From positions 4,055,694 through 4,119,693 of the forward strand of contig OY282378.1 in assembly GCA_958295835.1 (NCBI GenBank): a DNA stretch of 64,000 nucleotides, written 5' to 3'. The stretch comes from an uncultured Gammaproteobacteria bacterium (GTDB lineage: Bacteria > Pseudomonadota > Gammaproteobacteria > HK1). The position numbers and the translations under genes are program-made. This document shows positions 63,755 through 64,000 of the stretch, piece by piece. Positions within the stretch are counted from its first letter, which is position 1; each line of letters opens with the position of its first letter. The notes under the pieces are model-generated. The model searched no databases and was not told where the DNA came from. It saw only the letters and a program-made list of their open reading frames with translations.

Positions 63755-64000
63755 ATGAAGAGAATCGAAGATCTCATAGGCATCATGGCGCGGCTGCGCG
63801 ATTCCGAGCGCGGTTGCCCGTGGGATCGCGTGCAGACGTTCCGCACCATCGCACCGTACACGATCGAGGAAGCCTACGAGGTCGCCGACGCCATCGAGCG
63901 GGGGAATCTCTCCGATCTCCGGGACGAGCTCGGCGACTTGCTCTTTCAAGTCGTGTTCCACGCGCAGCTCGCCCGCGAAGCAGGTCGGTTCGGGTTCGAG
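63755..64000 (+). CDS. mazG: Nucleoside triphosphate pyrophosphohydrolase MazG (partial, runs off the end)
   Basis: The first 82 residues are visible. 'IARLRDSERGCPWDR'-type start (here 'GIMARLRDSERGCPWDRVQ'), then the metal-binding EExxE…ExxD arrangement in 'APYTIEEAYEVADAIERGN' and 'LRDELGDLLFQVVFHAQLA'. It hydrolyses NTPs to NMPs and pyrophosphate as a housecleaning enzyme. The rest lies beyond the window. The ATG at 63755 starts 100 bp after the phosphorylase. Confidence 0.93.
   Translation, partial: MKRIEDLIGIMARLRDSERGCPWDRVQTFRTIAPYTIEEAYEVADAIERGNLSDLRDELGDLLFQVVFHAQLAREAGRFGFE

Noticed and set aside
1..64000. tRNA, rRNA and CRISPR arrays
   Set aside because: No cloverleaf-like pattern, rRNA-like stretch or regularly spaced repeat was found by eye; a tRNAscan or Rfam search would be decisive.

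Overview
The window is about 64 kb of GC-rich (roughly two thirds G+C) bacterial chromosome. The block mtnA–gyrA–pheA–tyrA–aroA–cmk–rpsA–ihfB–lapB–pyrF is a gammaproteobacterial arrangement that Pseudomonas also has, here without serC and hisC. LapB, the ccm system I genes, MlaA, EttA and bacterial GlnS fit the same class. I cannot name the genus. A gammaproteobacterium with a respiratory lifestyle rich in c-type cytochromes is the most economical reading. No rRNA, tRNA or CRISPR array was seen.

Layout. (1) 1–11.4 kb: part of a branched-chain-amino-acid-type ABC importer (LivH, LivM, binding protein, LivF; LivG would lie to the left), a PaaK-like ligase, a small coiled-coil protein, a two-cluster Fe-S protein, an acyl-CoA synthetase and an amidase. 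(2) 11.5–14.2 kb: parB and parA on the minus strand, then about 1 kb of broken DNA with an IS remnant. (3) 14.2–26.4 kb: the housekeeping block mtnA to pyrF. (4) 26.4–33.4 kb, minus strand: argA and the cytochrome c maturation genes ccmABCDEF-H, with no ccmG. (5) 33.9–44.7 kb, plus strand: an unusual respiratory cluster. It holds a cupredoxin-like protein, a Tat-exported metallophosphoesterase, a small cytochrome c, a dihaem cytochrome fused to a second copy of the cupredoxin-like domain, and a cbb3-like haem-copper oxidase. The CcoN and CcoO equivalents are recognisable, but CcoP is replaced by separate small proteins and monohaem cytochromes. (6) 44.8–50.6 kb: an inactive-looking cyanophycinase relative, a sigma/anti-sigma pair, a glutathione reductase-like enzyme, a TPR protein, a CDGSH protein and two small cytochromes c. 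(7) 50.8–64 kb: glnS, an arsenate-reductase-like phosphatase, a TAXI-TRAP transporter, dxs, mlaA, ettA, hpt, a thioinosine/thioadenosine phosphorylase and the start of mazG.

How it fits together. The ccm genes are transcribed divergently from the oxidase cluster and would supply haem attachment for its many c-type cytochromes. MtnA and the phosphorylase near the right end would act in consecutive steps of methylthioadenosine salvage, with Hpt recovering the purine base.

The most interesting points are the split cbb3-like oxidase with its duplicated copper-domain proteins; a family of four dispersed 72–85 bp repeats, one read in frame inside a gene; a PheA whose dehydratase domain has decayed; GyrA with Gly at position 83; a 13-bp tandem repeat carrying the ccmE start codon; and a perfect 16-bp hairpin inside an extended ihfB.
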